A stretch of DNA of 64,000 nt from Verrucomicrobiota bacterium (GTDB lineage Bacteria > Verrucomicrobiota > Verrucomicrobiia > Opitutales > UBA953). The DNA is taken from contig SUVQ01000004.1 of NCBI GenBank assembly GCA_015061905.1, positions 62,001-126,000 of the forward strand. The letters run 5' to 3'. The translations under genes were made by a program, and so were the position numbers. The notes under the pieces are model-generated. The model had not been told where the DNA came from. It did not search any database and saw nothing but the letters and a program-made list of their open reading frames with translations. Below are positions 8,055 through 16,054 of the stretch, one piece after another; within the stretch, counting starts at the first letter, position 1, and the number at the start of each line of letters is the position of its first letter.

Positions 8055-8474
8055 TTATTTCGAAGCGACGATGAAGGAGAATTCCTTCGTTTCGTTCGTA
8101 GCGACTTCGGTTACTTCGATCGTGTTTTCGTTCGTTTGAGCAACGCGGAACTCAGCACCGTTTTCGTCAACATAGGTGTTGGAAGCGAACGGATTGTCTC
8201 CGGTCCAGAAGCCCATCGTATTGAAGATGAGGACGTCACCCCACGTGCAGAGGCCGTAAACGATGCCGCACGGGATCGTGCCGAGGATTGCGTTGATCCA
8301 TTTGTTGGCTTCAGCGGAGTCCGCCATCTGCCAGGAGTTGTTGAACTTATTCCAACGCTTGAGCGCGGCGAAGTTCTGATCCGGATTGTTCGGATTTCCG
8401 GAGAAGCAGCCGGAGAGCATAAGAGCCGTAGCGACCGCCATGGATGCGAGTGCGAGTTTCGATTTTTTGAACAT
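8055..8474 (-). CDS. DUF3332-like lipoprotein
   Basis: A 139-residue lipoprotein precursor with signal MFKKSKLALASMAVATALML and lipobox LSGC. The middle holds a short hydrophobic region (INAILGTIPCGIVYGLCTW) and then DVLIFNTMGFWTGDNPF, which matches the conserved core of the DUF3332 family. The rest is a small beta-rich tail. Function of the family is unknown; it is probably membrane-tethered. It has its own terminator. TATAAA about 13 nt before the ATG may be its -10 element. Confidence 0.8.
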   Translation of the reverse strand: MFKKSKLALASMAVATALMLSGCFSGNPNNPDQNFAALKRWNKFNNSWQMADSAEANKWINAILGTIPCGIVYGLCTWGDVLIFNTMGFWTGDNPFASNTYVDENGAEFRVAQTNENTIEVTEVATNETKEFSFIVASK

Positions 8475-8629
8475 AATCTTTATTGGTTTTATAGGGTGAA
8501 AAAAACAATAGCGATTCTGTGTGCTTTGGCGGATTAGACAATCTTTTTTTTTGTCCCTGAGAAAATTTGTGCGGCGGCGCGGGAACGTTCTTTTTTTTTT
8601 TCTTGAAATATTTTTTTAGGAAAAAGAAA

Positions 8630-8658
8630 TTGAAAAAAGGCGGCTCGCGCGCTATAGT
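8630..8658 (+). promoter_or_regulatory. Sigma-70-like promoter of the GH84 gene
   Basis: TTGAAA (8630-8635), 17 bp, then TATAGT (8653-8658). The -10 box ends 10 nt before the ATG at 8669, so transcription would begin about 4 nt upstream of the start codon and the mRNA would be almost leaderless. Confidence 0.65.
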
Positions 8659-8668
8659 CGCGCCCTGT

Positions 8669-11143
8669 ATGTTCCCCTTTCCCAAGCACACATTATCTGC
8701 TATTGCCGTTTCGTTGTTTGCGTTCCCGTGTCTTTACGCGGGCTCCCCGGAAACAGATGTTTACCCGAAGCCGCAAGCCGTAAAAGTTTCTGGCAGTTCA
8801 ACAATTGACGCGAGCAAGCTCTCGGGTCGTTCCTTCGCGAAGAATCCGGATTTGAAAAAGGCACTTTCCGGCGTGCTGAAGGCGAGGAAAATCAAGGCGG
8901 CAGGGAAAGTTCCGATTGTCGTCGAAAAGGACAAAGCCAAAATCGCGCGGGAATTTTCCAAGCGAAAGGTGAAAGACGTTCCCGAAGCTTATGTTTTGAA
9001 AGTTACGCCCGCAAAAATCGAAATTTTTGCAAAGGACGCTTCCGGCGTTTTTTATGCGGCGCAGACACTCGCGCGAATGATTGAAGCCGACGGGAAGATC
9101 GCGGTTTGCGAGGTGGCGGATTGGCCGGACGTGCAACACCGCGGGAGCGTCGAAGGTTACTACGGGCGTCCGTGGACTTCGGATGCGCGCCTCAGCCAAT
9201 TTGATTTTTACGGAAAGTATAAAATTAATACTTACATTTACGGACCGAAAGACGATCCGTATCACCATGCGCGCTGGTGGGAACCGTATCCGAAAGAAAC
9301 GGTTGAACTTTTGAAAAAACAAATTCAGTCCGCGCACGAAAACCATGTGGATTTTGTTTGGGCGGCGCACGTCGGAAGCATCATCACCAATTCGTCCAAC
9401 CCGCAGGAGGACATGAAAAAACTGGTGAAAAAATTCGAAATCATGTATGACCTCGGCGTGCGTTCGTTCGGCGTGTTTTTCGACGATATTTTCAAGCACA
9501 ATGCGGAATTGCAGGCGGAAGTCTGCAACTACGTCGTAGAGAATTTTCTCTCGAAAAAAGACGACGTAACGCCGCTTGTAATGTGCCCGAGCCAATACAA
9601 CAAATCGTGGTCGGGCGGTGATTATCTCGATATTCTCGGCGATAAACTTCACCCGAGTATCCGCGTGATGTGGACGGGCGATTCCGTTTGCACGGACATT
9701 ACGGAAGGCACCGTAGACTGGGTTTCCAAGCGTCTGAAGCGCCCGCCGTATATTTGGTGGAACTGGCCGGTGGTGGACTATTGCGCGAGCGCACTTTTGC
9801 TCGGGCGCACTTACGGCTTGGCGAAGGAGAATCGCGATAAGTATTCCGGTTTCGTTTCCAACCCGATGGATAAGCCGGAAGCGTCGAAAATCGCACTCTT
9901 CGGCGTCGGTGACTACTGCTGGAACGTCGACGCGTTTGATTCCGAAACTTCGTGGAAATACAGTATCAAAGCGCTGTTCCCGAAATATGCGTCGTCAATG
10001 CAAACTCTCGCGAACCACAGCTCCGACCAAGGTCCGAACGGACACGGTTACCGCCGCGAAGAATCCGTAGAGTTTAAGCCCGTGCTTGATAAGGCGACCA
10101 AAGAGCTGGAACACGGAAAACTCTCCACGGGAACGGCAAAAAAGCTGCTTTCCGAGTTTAAAAAAATGCGTCTCGCGAGCTCTCGGCTCGTGAAAACCAT
10201 CCCGACGGACAATCCGGATTTGTGGCTCGAAACGGAGTTTTGGGTGCGCACGCTCGGAGAAACCGGAAAATGGGGAACGATGACCGTTAATTTCGCAATG
10301 GCGAAGGACGTGAAAAAACGTTTGGAATACGCGGCGAAAGCGGCGAGATACTACGTTTCGCGGGATCGCACCATGGCGGAACAGGCGCATCATGCCGACA
10401 AAATCGGCGCGCCGCATCGCAATCCGAGCAAGGTCGCCGCGCGGGAAGTTGCTCCGTTTTTGACGAAAACTTATCAAAACGAATGGACGAAACTTTGCAA
10501 GCAACTCGGTGTGAACACCAATACGATGGAGCCGAGCGAAGTCGCCTACAAAGTGCTCTCGGACGTTGAGCAAATGAAAAAAGACATTGCCGTGCGCGAG
10601 GGCAAATACGTTCGCATTCGCAAGTTTGAACCGGTTACGCTCAAGCCGAAGCAATTTGTCGGAATCGAACTTCCCGAAGGCGTTTACGGCGATTACGTTC
10701 ATTTGATTTTGGAAAACGAAGACGCGGCAAAACACGGCACGCTTGAGCTTTCGACGGACGGAAAAACCTGGAAAGCCGCCGATGCCAAAACGAAAAAGGA
10801 CGAAGTCTATATCGATTTGGACGTGGCGAAAAAAATCCGTTTCTTCCGCTTCGTGAATACTTCCGGAAAGGCGTTTAACATGAAGCTGAAAGAGTTCAAG
10901 TTTGACGTTCCCGAAGACGCAAAAGCAAATTCCAAGGGCGCGATCTTCGACGGCGATCCGTTGTCTTACTACACGGTGAAAAGCACGGAAACTTTTGTCA
11001 GCCCCGGTCCCGCGAAGGATGCCGTCGTGCTTTCGGATTCCCCGAAATCCGTTTCTGTTTCAAAGGAAAACGGGAAGGTTAAAGTTACGGTAAAGCCCGG
11101 AAAATCCTCTCCGGTGGATATTTTTGAAATCCTTTGGAAATAA
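8669..11143 (+). CDS. Secreted GH84 beta-N-acetylglucosaminidase (O-GlcNAcase/NagJ type)
   Basis: An exported glycoside hydrolase of 824 residues. The ATG at 8669 gives a clean signal peptide (residues 1-24, LFAFPCLYAG); the longer frame adds a Phe-rich stretch. Residues 30-150 form the N-terminal alpha/beta domain common to GH20/GH84. The catalytic barrel starts with RGSVEGYYGRPW (158-169) and carries the paired catalytic aspartates FFDDI (D272, D273) for substrate-assisted cleavage of terminal N-acetylglucosaminides. Residues from about 610 form a beta-rich carbohydrate-binding-like region. With the sulfatase and PEP-CTERM proteins it suggests use of host or mucin glycans; that role is inferred. 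Confidence 0.93.
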   Translation: MFPFPKHTLSAIAVSLFAFPCLYAGSPETDVYPKPQAVKVSGSSTIDASKLSGRSFAKNPDLKKALSGVLKARKIKAAGKVPIVVEKDKAKIAREFSKRKVKDVPEAYVLKVTPAKIEIFAKDASGVFYAAQTLARMIEADGKIAVCEVADWPDVQHRGSVEGYYGRPWTSDARLSQFDFYGKYKINTYIYGPKDDPYHHARWWEPYPKETVELLKKQIQSAHENHVDFVWAAHVGSIITNSSNPQEDMKKLVKKFEIMYDLGVRSFGVFFDDIFKHNAELQAEVCNYVVENFLSKKDDVTPLVMCPSQYNKSWSGGDYLDILGDKLHPSIRVMWTGDSVCTDITEGTVDWVSKRLKRPPYIWWNWPVVDYCASALLLGRTYGLAKENRDKYSGFVSNPMDKPEASKIALFGVGDYCWNVDAFDSETSWKYSIKALFPKYASSMQTLANHSSDQGPNGHGYRREESVEFKPVLDKATKELEHGKLSTGTAKKLLSEFKKMRLASSRLVKTIPTDNPDLWLETEFWVRTLGETGKWGTMTVNFAMAKDVKKRLEYAAKAARYYVSRDRTMAEQAHHADKIGAPHRNPSKVAAREVAPFLTKTYQNEWTKLCKQLGVNTNTMEPSEVAYKVLSDVEQMKKDIAVREGKYVRIRKFEPVTLKPKQFVGIELPEGVYGDYVHLILENEDAAKHGTLELSTDGKTWKAADAKTKKDEVYIDLDVAKKIRFFRFVNTSGKAFNMKLKEFKFDVPEDAKANSKGAIFDGDPLSYYTVKSTETFVSPGPAKDAVVLSDSPKSVSVSKENGKVKVTVKPGKSSPVDIFEILWK

Positions 11144-11154
11144 ACGGCGATTTT

Positions 11155-11197
11155 ACGGGAGAAGCGTCGAAAGTGTCGCTTCTCCCGTTTTTATTTT
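11155..11197 (+). terminator. Rho-independent terminator of the GH84 gene
   Basis: ACGGGAGAAGCG (11155-11166) pairs perfectly with CGCTTCTCCCGT (11177-11188), followed by TTTTATTTT. It sits 11 nt after the GH84 stop. Confidence 0.9.
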
Positions 11198-11201
11198 AGC
11201 G

Positions 11202-11897
11202 ATGGCTTTTGATAATCAGAAAATCCGGACGGTGCTGTTCGATTTGGACGGCACGCTGATTGATAATTTCACGGCGATTCACCGTTGCTACAGTGATGTC
11301 GCGAAATCTCTCGGGCTTGTGCCGCAGAGCTTGGACGTGCTTCGTGCAACGGTCGGCGGCTCGATTTCGATGACGATGTCAAAACTCATCGGAGACGAAC
11401 TCGCGCCGGAGGGCGTGCGGCGGTTTCGCGAACATTTTCACGAAGTGATGTTTGAAGGCGCGTTTGTGTTGCCGGGCGTTAAATGGATTTTGCGGCATTT
11501 GCGGGAACGCGGAATACGCACCGTCGTTTTCACAAATAAGGATCACGACGCGACGCTTGCGCTTTTGGATTATTTGGGGCTTGCGGAGCTTTTTGATGCG
11601 GCTTTCGGCACGAATACGCCGGAAATGCCTTGGCGCAAGCCTCAGCGTGAATTTTCCGAAGCGGTTCTTGCCGCACTCGGCGCGAACGCGGCGGAAACTC
11701 TCATGGTGGGCGATTCTCCGTTTGATATTCAGGCGGCGGGAACGGTCGGAATGCCGGTTGCTTGCGTGGCGACGGGAACGCACATGCCGGAAACACTTTT
11801 GTCTGCGATTCCGGATTCGGATTTGATTTTCGGAAATATGTTTCAGCTCGGGAACGCGTTGTGGAATTTTCCCCCGCCGCAAGAAAGCGAGGAATGA
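11202..11897 (+). CDS. HAD-family phosphatase (phosphoglycolate phosphatase-like)
   Basis: A 231-residue HAD hydrolase. The ATG at 11202 puts the DxD nucleophile motif LFDLDGTLIDN at residues 12-22; the longer frame would read through the GH84 terminator. A helical cap follows, then motif II in TVVFTNKDH, motif III Lys in WRKPQ, and motif IV MVGDSPFDIQAA. The layout is that of Gph/PgmB-like phosphatases acting on small sugar phosphates, but the substrate cannot be told. It starts 5 nt after the terminator T tract of the upstream gene. Confidence 0.88.
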   Translation: MAFDNQKIRTVLFDLDGTLIDNFTAIHRCYSDVAKSLGLVPQSLDVLRATVGGSISMTMSKLIGDELAPEGVRRFREHFHEVMFEGAFVLPGVKWILRHLRERGIRTVVFTNKDHDATLALLDYLGLAELFDAAFGTNTPEMPWRKPQREFSEAVLAALGANAAETLMVGDSPFDIQAAGTVGMPVACVATGTHMPETLLSAIPDSDLIFGNMFQLGNALWNFPPPQESEE

Positions 11898-12026
11898 ACA
11901 TTTAGGAAAAATCGGGAAGTTTTGCTTTTCCTGATTCCGATTCCTGAATTTCCTTTTGCTACTTTGCATTTGCCGCAAACGGGAACGCGAACATAATAGA
12001 CGGGAAACTTTTCCCGATTTTAACCC

Positions 12027-12788
12027 ATGAAACGAACAACCAAAAGCCTTCGCCAAGCGAAAGGAAATTCGCAAATCGTTTGTATCACGGCTTATGATAC
12101 GGTAACGGCGCGGCTTGCCGATGCGGCGGACGTGGACGTGATTCTCGTCGGAGACTCCGTCGGGAACGTTGTGCTCGGGTTTGACAGCACCGTTCCCGTA
12201 ACCGCCGATATGATGGTGCACCACACGGCGGCGGTTGCGCGCGCGCGTCCGAATGCGCTCATCGCCGCGGATATTCCTTTCGGCGTGGCTCACGGAGAAT
12301 TTTCGGAACTTTTGAAAATTTGCATGCGGCTCATGCAGGAAGGCGGAGCGGAAGCCGTAAAAATTGAAGGCGGAATTGAAATGGCTCCGACGATTGCGCG
12401 CCTTACGGCGGCAGGCGTTCCCGTTTGGGCGCATATCGGGCTTCAGGCGCAAAACGTGTATCAGGAAGGCGGATACAGAAAATTCGGAAAAACCGAAGAC
12501 GAAAAATCCGCGCTTCTTGCTGCGGCGCGCGCACACGAAAAAGCAGGCGCATTTGCCTTGTTGCTTGAAATGATGGTGCCGGAGCTCGCCGGAGAAATTA
12601 CGGAAAATGCGTCGGTTCCGACGGTGGGAATCGGCTCCGGAACGGCTTGCGACGGGCAAATCATCGTCATGCATGATATTCTCGGGCTCTCTCCGAAAAA
12701 ACCGTCTTTTGCAAAAGTTTACGCGGAGCTCGGCTCGCAGGCAGTTGCCGCCATTTCCGCTTACCGCGACGATGTCCGCCGCAATTGA
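12027..12788 (+). CDS. panB: 3-methyl-2-oxobutanoate hydroxymethyltransferase
   Basis: First committed step of pantothenate synthesis: transfers a hydroxymethyl group from methylene-tetrahydrofolate to alpha-ketoisovalerate, giving ketopantoate. At 253 residues the length is normal. Signatures include ITAYDTVTARLAD, the metal-binding VILVGDSVGNVVLG, AEAVKIEGG and the catalytic Glu region LLLEMMVPELA, ending GSGTACDGQIIVMHDILGL. panC and panD are not in the window. The upstream spacer holds TTGCCG-16 bp-CATAAT and a small CGGGAAA-CT-TTTCCCG hairpin in the leader. Confidence 0.97.
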   Translation: MKRTTKSLRQAKGNSQIVCITAYDTVTARLADAADVDVILVGDSVGNVVLGFDSTVPVTADMMVHHTAAVARARPNALIAADIPFGVAHGEFSELLKICMRLMQEGGAEAVKIEGGIEMAPTIARLTAAGVPVWAHIGLQAQNVYQEGGYRKFGKTEDEKSALLAAARAHEKAGAFALLLEMMVPELAGEITENASVPTVGIGSGTACDGQIIVMHDILGLSPKKPSFAKVYAELGSQAVAAISAYRDDVRRN

Positions 12789-12825
12789 CGGGTAAAAAAC
12801 GAATAATTCTTCGGCATTAATTTTC

Positions 12826-12831
12826 TATAAT
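12826..12831 (+). promoter_or_regulatory. -10 box TATAAT of gpsA
   Basis: A perfect TATAAT ends 9 nt before the gpsA ATG, so transcription would start only about 2-3 nt upstream of the start codon. No good -35 box is visible at the expected spacing. Confidence 0.55.
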
Positions 12832-12840
12832 CCTCTTTCT

Positions 12841-13839
12841 ATGAATATTGTAATTTTGGGCGCAGGCGCGTGGGGCTCGGCAATGGCGATTCATCTTAAT
12901 CGCTGCGGTCAGCGCGTTACGCTGATTCCGCGCCGTATTGAGCAAGCTTTGGAAATTGCGGGAACGCGGGAAAACAAAGACTATTTGCCCGGGTTTACGT
13001 TCCCGCAGGATATTCAGATTGCGCACGTTCCCGCACCGGCTCTGACGGAGTGCGACGTGCTGATTTTTGCGTGTCCGTCAAAAGCTTTGAGAGCGACGGC
13101 GGAGCGCGTGAAAAATTGCGTTTCTCCGAAAACCAAAATCGTGATTTCTCTTTGCAAAGGGCTGGAGGCGGAAACGCTTTTGCGCCCGGAGCAGGTTTTG
13201 AAGCAGGTGTTTCCGGATTTATCCTGCGGCACGATTTCCGGTCCGACCAATGCCGCGGAAGTAGCCGCCGGCTTTCCCGCCGCCGTTGCGTTCGCGAGCG
13301 ATGCGGCGGAATCGCTTGCGGAAAAAATACAAAGCGAGTTCAGTAATGCGTCGTTTCGCATTTATCGCTCAACGGATTTGATAGGTGTGGAGCTTTGCGG
13401 CGCATTAAAAAATATTTACGCGCTTGCTGCCGGCGTTTGCGACGGAATGAAGCTCGGCGCGAACGCGCGCGCCTCCTTGCTCACGCGCGCCGTTGCCGAA
13501 ATGGGACGCCTCGTGGAAGCGGAAGGCGGAAAAGTCGAAACGGTTCGCGGGCTTAGCGGTATGGGCGATTTGATTGCGACCTCGACCGCCGACTGGTCGC
13601 GCAACCGCCGGTTCGGAATGGAAATCGGGCGCGCGGGAACGGCGGCGGCATTGGCGAAAATGAATGCTCAAAAATCCGTTGTCGAAGGCTACTACTCGAC
13701 AAAAAATTTTTACGAAACGGCTTCCCGCTCCGGCGTTTCCGCTCCGATTCTGAAGTGCGTTTACAATATCGTTTACGGGAACGTGGATTTAAAATCCGCC
13801 GTTTATGCACTGATGACGCGCTCCCTTAAAGAAGAGTAA
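12841..13839 (+). CDS. gpsA: Glycerol-3-phosphate dehydrogenase (NAD(P)+)
   Basis: Reduces dihydroxyacetone phosphate to sn-glycerol 3-phosphate for phospholipid synthesis. At 332 residues it has the normal length. The N-terminal Rossmann motif is VILGAGAWGSAMA (4-16). SLCKGLE and SGPTNAAEVAAGFPAAV follow, and the catalytic segment GVELCGALKNIYALAAGVCDG contains the active Lys. The C-terminal domain carries GLSGMGDLIATSTADWSRNRRFG. It sits in a run of plus-strand genes with panB and the LOG-family gene but has its own -10 box, so it may be transcribed separately. Confidence 0.97.
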   Translation: MNIVILGAGAWGSAMAIHLNRCGQRVTLIPRRIEQALEIAGTRENKDYLPGFTFPQDIQIAHVPAPALTECDVLIFACPSKALRATAERVKNCVSPKTKIVISLCKGLEAETLLRPEQVLKQVFPDLSCGTISGPTNAAEVAAGFPAAVAFASDAAESLAEKIQSEFSNASFRIYRSTDLIGVELCGALKNIYALAAGVCDGMKLGANARASLLTRAVAEMGRLVEAEGGKVETVRGLSGMGDLIATSTADWSRNRRFGMEIGRAGTAAALAKMNAQKSVVEGYYSTKNFYETASRSGVSAPILKCVYNIVYGNVDLKSAVYALMTRSLKEE

Positions 13840-13895
13840 GAAGTTTTACGGTTTTTGGTCGCGTCCGACAGGGGAGCGGGTGTAAAATCCCAACC

Positions 13896-14843
13896 ATGGA
13901 AGAAAACATTACCCCGCAAGAAGAAAGAGTTCCCCAGTTTAAACACGTCAAGGCTTACGAAAATTTGGATTTTCTGAACAGCCCGGCGGCGCGCACCATT
14001 CGCGTGCACTGCGAAATGCTCGAGCCGTATTACCGGCTCTATCCGTATTCGATTCGGAAAACGCTTGTGTTTTTCGGGTCGGCGCGAACGCTTCCGAAAA
14101 TTGACGCCGAAGAAGCTTTGGCGCGAACGCACCGCAAAGTAAATGAGTTGCCGCTGAGCGAGGCTGAACGCAGATTGCGCATCGCCGCCGCCGAGCGCGA
14201 TGTTGCCAATTCTCACTATTACGAAATGGCGCGGCAACTTGCCTTCGATTTGACGAAATGGAGCGAGGAGCATTTTTCAAACCCGGCGGACCGCTATTAC
14301 ATTTGCTCCGGCGGCGGTCCCGGCATTATGGAAGCCGCTAATCGCGGTGCTTACGAGGCGGGCGGGAAATCGCTCGGGCTCGGGATTCATTTGCCGTTTG
14401 AACAAAAGCCGAACCCGTTTATTTCTCCGGAATTGGATTTCGAGTTCCGCTACTTTTTTATTCGCAAATACTGGTTTCTTTACCTTGCGCACGCGCTGAT
14501 TGCGTTCCCGGGCGGCTTCGGAACAATGGACGAATTGTTCGAAATGCTGACACTTGTCCAGACGCGGAAAACGCCGAAGAAAATCCCGATTGTGCTTTTC
14601 GGGCGCGAGTTTTGGGAGAAAATCATCAATTTCAACGCGTTTGTCGAACTCGGCTACATCAGTCCTGAGGATTTGGATCTGTTTCGTTATTTCGACAAAG
14701 TCGAAGATGCCCGCGAATACATTATTCGGGAGATCACGACCGAGATGGTCGAGTCCGAAAAAATCCCGAACCGGAAAGATATCGAAGACATGCTCCAGCC
14801 GCATCACCTTGATCCGCGCCGCACGCACGGCGGATTTCGTTAA
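13896..14843 (+). CDS. LOG-family (lysine decarboxylase-like fold) protein
   Basis: A 315-residue nucleotide-binding protein of the LOG family. The two hallmark motifs are SGGGPGIMEAANRGAYEAGG (about residues 137-156) and PGGFGTMDELFEMLTL (about 205-220); in characterised LOG proteins these bind and hydrolyse nucleoside 5'-monophosphates to free base and ribose 5-phosphate. The protein is longer than the usual 190-220 residues, with an extra N-terminal helical region and a C-terminal tail, as in the larger bacterial group. TAAAAT lies 7 nt before the ATG, fitting a leaderless start. A strong terminator follows. Confidence 0.88.
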   Translation: MEENITPQEERVPQFKHVKAYENLDFLNSPAARTIRVHCEMLEPYYRLYPYSIRKTLVFFGSARTLPKIDAEEALARTHRKVNELPLSEAERRLRIAAAERDVANSHYYEMARQLAFDLTKWSEEHFSNPADRYYICSGGGPGIMEAANRGAYEAGGKSLGLGIHLPFEQKPNPFISPELDFEFRYFFIRKYWFLYLAHALIAFPGGFGTMDELFEMLTLVQTRKTPKKIPIVLFGREFWEKIINFNAFVELGYISPEDLDLFRYFDKVEDAREYIIREITTEMVESEKIPNRKDIEDMLQPHHLDPRRTHGGFR

Positions 14844-14859
14844 CGGAACGGGAACGCAA

Positions 14860-14910
14860 AAAACGCGGGAAGCAGTGTTTTTGTCTGCTTCCCGCGTTTT
14901 TGTTTTGTTT
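14860..14910. terminator. Bidirectional terminator between the LOG gene and lolD
   Basis: AAAACGCGGGAAGCAG (14860-14875) pairs over 16 bp with CTGCTTCCCGCGTTTT (14885-14900), followed by TGTTTTGTTTTTTT. It lies between convergent genes and can serve both. Confidence 0.9.
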
Positions 14911-14912
14911 TT

Positions 14913-15599
14913 TTATTTTGCCTTCAAATCTTCGAGAATGCCGTGGCGCAGGACGAGACAACGGTCGGTGCGCGCGGCGAAATCAAGATTGTGCGTAACA
15001 AGGAGCAGGGCGGTGTTTTGCTCGCGGCAAACGTCGATAATGAGTTGCATAATCGCTTCGCCCGTGCGTTCGTCGAGGTTGCCGGTCGGCTCGTCGGCGA
15101 GAATCAGCGGCGGGCGATTGATGAGCGCGCGCGCGATGGCAACGCGTTGGCATTCGCCGCCGGAAAGTTTCGTCGGCAGGTGCGTCATGCGTTCGGAGAG
15201 CCCGACGCGTGCGAGCAATTCCTTTGCTTGCGCGCGGGCTTGGCGCATCGGCGTTCCCGCGATGCGTGCGGCAAGCAGCACGTTTTCGAGTGCCGTCAGC
15301 TCGGGAACGAGGTGGAAAAATTGGAAAACGTAGCCGATGAGTTTGGTGCGGGCTTTGGCGAGAAAGGCGTTCCCGCGCTTGGTGATGCGTTCGCCGTTCC
15401 AAAAAAGCTCGCCGGAGTCGGGCGTGTCGAGTCCGCCGAGAATTTGCAGGAGCGTTGTTTTGCCCGCGCCGCTTTCGCCGCGCACGGAAACGCTTTCGCC
15501 GGGAGCGATGGCGAGATTGACGTCACGGAGAACTTCAATCGTTCCCGCCGGAGTCGTGAAGGATTTTTTTAAATTTTTTGCGCAGAGAACACTTTCCAT
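14913..15599 (-). CDS. lolD: LolD-type lipoprotein-export ABC transporter ATP-binding protein
   Basis: ATPase partner of the LolC/E-type permease encoded upstream; releases outer-membrane lipoproteins from the inner membrane. At 228 residues from the ATG at 15599 (MESVLCAKNLKKSF) it is normal; the longer frame adds eight residues taken from the flanking repeat. Walker A GESGAGKT is at 41-48, the Q-loop in YVFQFFHLVPELT, signature LSGGECQRVAIARAL and Walker B ILADEPTGNLD. It is last in the operon lolC, GxxExxY gene, lolD. The insertion moves it about 450 bp away from its partner. Confidence 0.9.
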   Translation of the reverse strand: MESVLCAKNLKKSFTTPAGTIEVLRDVNLAIAPGESVSVRGESGAGKTTLLQILGGLDTPDSGELFWNGERITKRGNAFLAKARTKLIGYVFQFFHLVPELTALENVLLAARIAGTPMRQARAQAKELLARVGLSERMTHLPTKLSGGECQRVAIARALINRPPLILADEPTGNLDERTGEAIMQLIIDVCREQNTALLLVTHNLDFAARTDRCLVLRHGILEDLKAK

Positions 15600-16050
15600 A
15601 AAAAAGAAACCACGAATAGACACGAATAAACACGAAGGGTCAGAGAACGAGTCGTTCCCATTCGAGCTTTGATTTTTGAAAGTTGAGAATGATTCCGACT
15701 TTGAGTTTGGCGAGACGCATGTAATTCAGCGTTTGGGCTCTCTCAATATCGGTTATTTTTGAAATGGATTTTGTTTCGATAATAATTTTTCCGAAGGCGA
15801 CCAAGTCGGGGTAATAGTCTCCGACTTGTCGGTCTTTGTAAAAAATTTGAATACGCTTTTGTTGTTCGTAGGGAATGCCGGCGTCTTCAAATTCTACAAC
15901 GAGCGCATTTTCGTAAGGTTTTTCGAGAAGCCCGGGACCGAGGGCGGAAGAAACACGCATCGCACAGCCGACGATTTTAAAAACTTCGTCGCGTAGAAGA
16001 ATTTTTTCAAATTCGTGTTTATCTGTGCTCATTCGTGGTTTCTTTTTTTT
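15600..16050. mobile_element. GxxExxY cassette bounded by imperfect inverted repeats
   Basis: The left end (15600-15637) begins AAAAAAGAAACCACGAAT; the right end (16011-16050), read in reverse complement, begins with the same 18 bases. Both then carry matching pieces ending AAACACGAA. The right repeat overlaps the start codon of the GxxExxY gene and the left repeat lies just after its stop. The unit splits lolC from lolD and has no exact CGGGAACG word. The form suggests a small mobile cassette, though no target duplication was recognised. Confidence 0.55.
15640..16032 (-). CDS. GxxExxY-family protein (PD-(D/E)xK nuclease-like)
   Basis: A 130-residue protein of the GxxExxY family. The name motif is visible in ALGPGLLEKPYENAL (G, E and Y in register, near residue 31-41). 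A nuclease-like core is seen in YYPDLVAFGKIIIETKS, with the Asp of PD and the ExK pair of PD-(D/E)xK enzymes. Its function is not established; the family is often present in many copies in PVC-group and related genomes. Its first codons lie inside the right inverted repeat. It interrupts the lolC-lolD operon in the same orientation. Confidence 0.88.
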   Translation of the reverse strand: MSTDKHEFEKILLRDEVFKIVGCAMRVSSALGPGLLEKPYENALVVEFEDAGIPYEQQKRIQIFYKDRQVGDYYPDLVAFGKIIIETKSISKITDIERAQTLNYMRLAKLKVGIILNFQKSKLEWERLVL

Positions 16051-16054
16051 CGAC

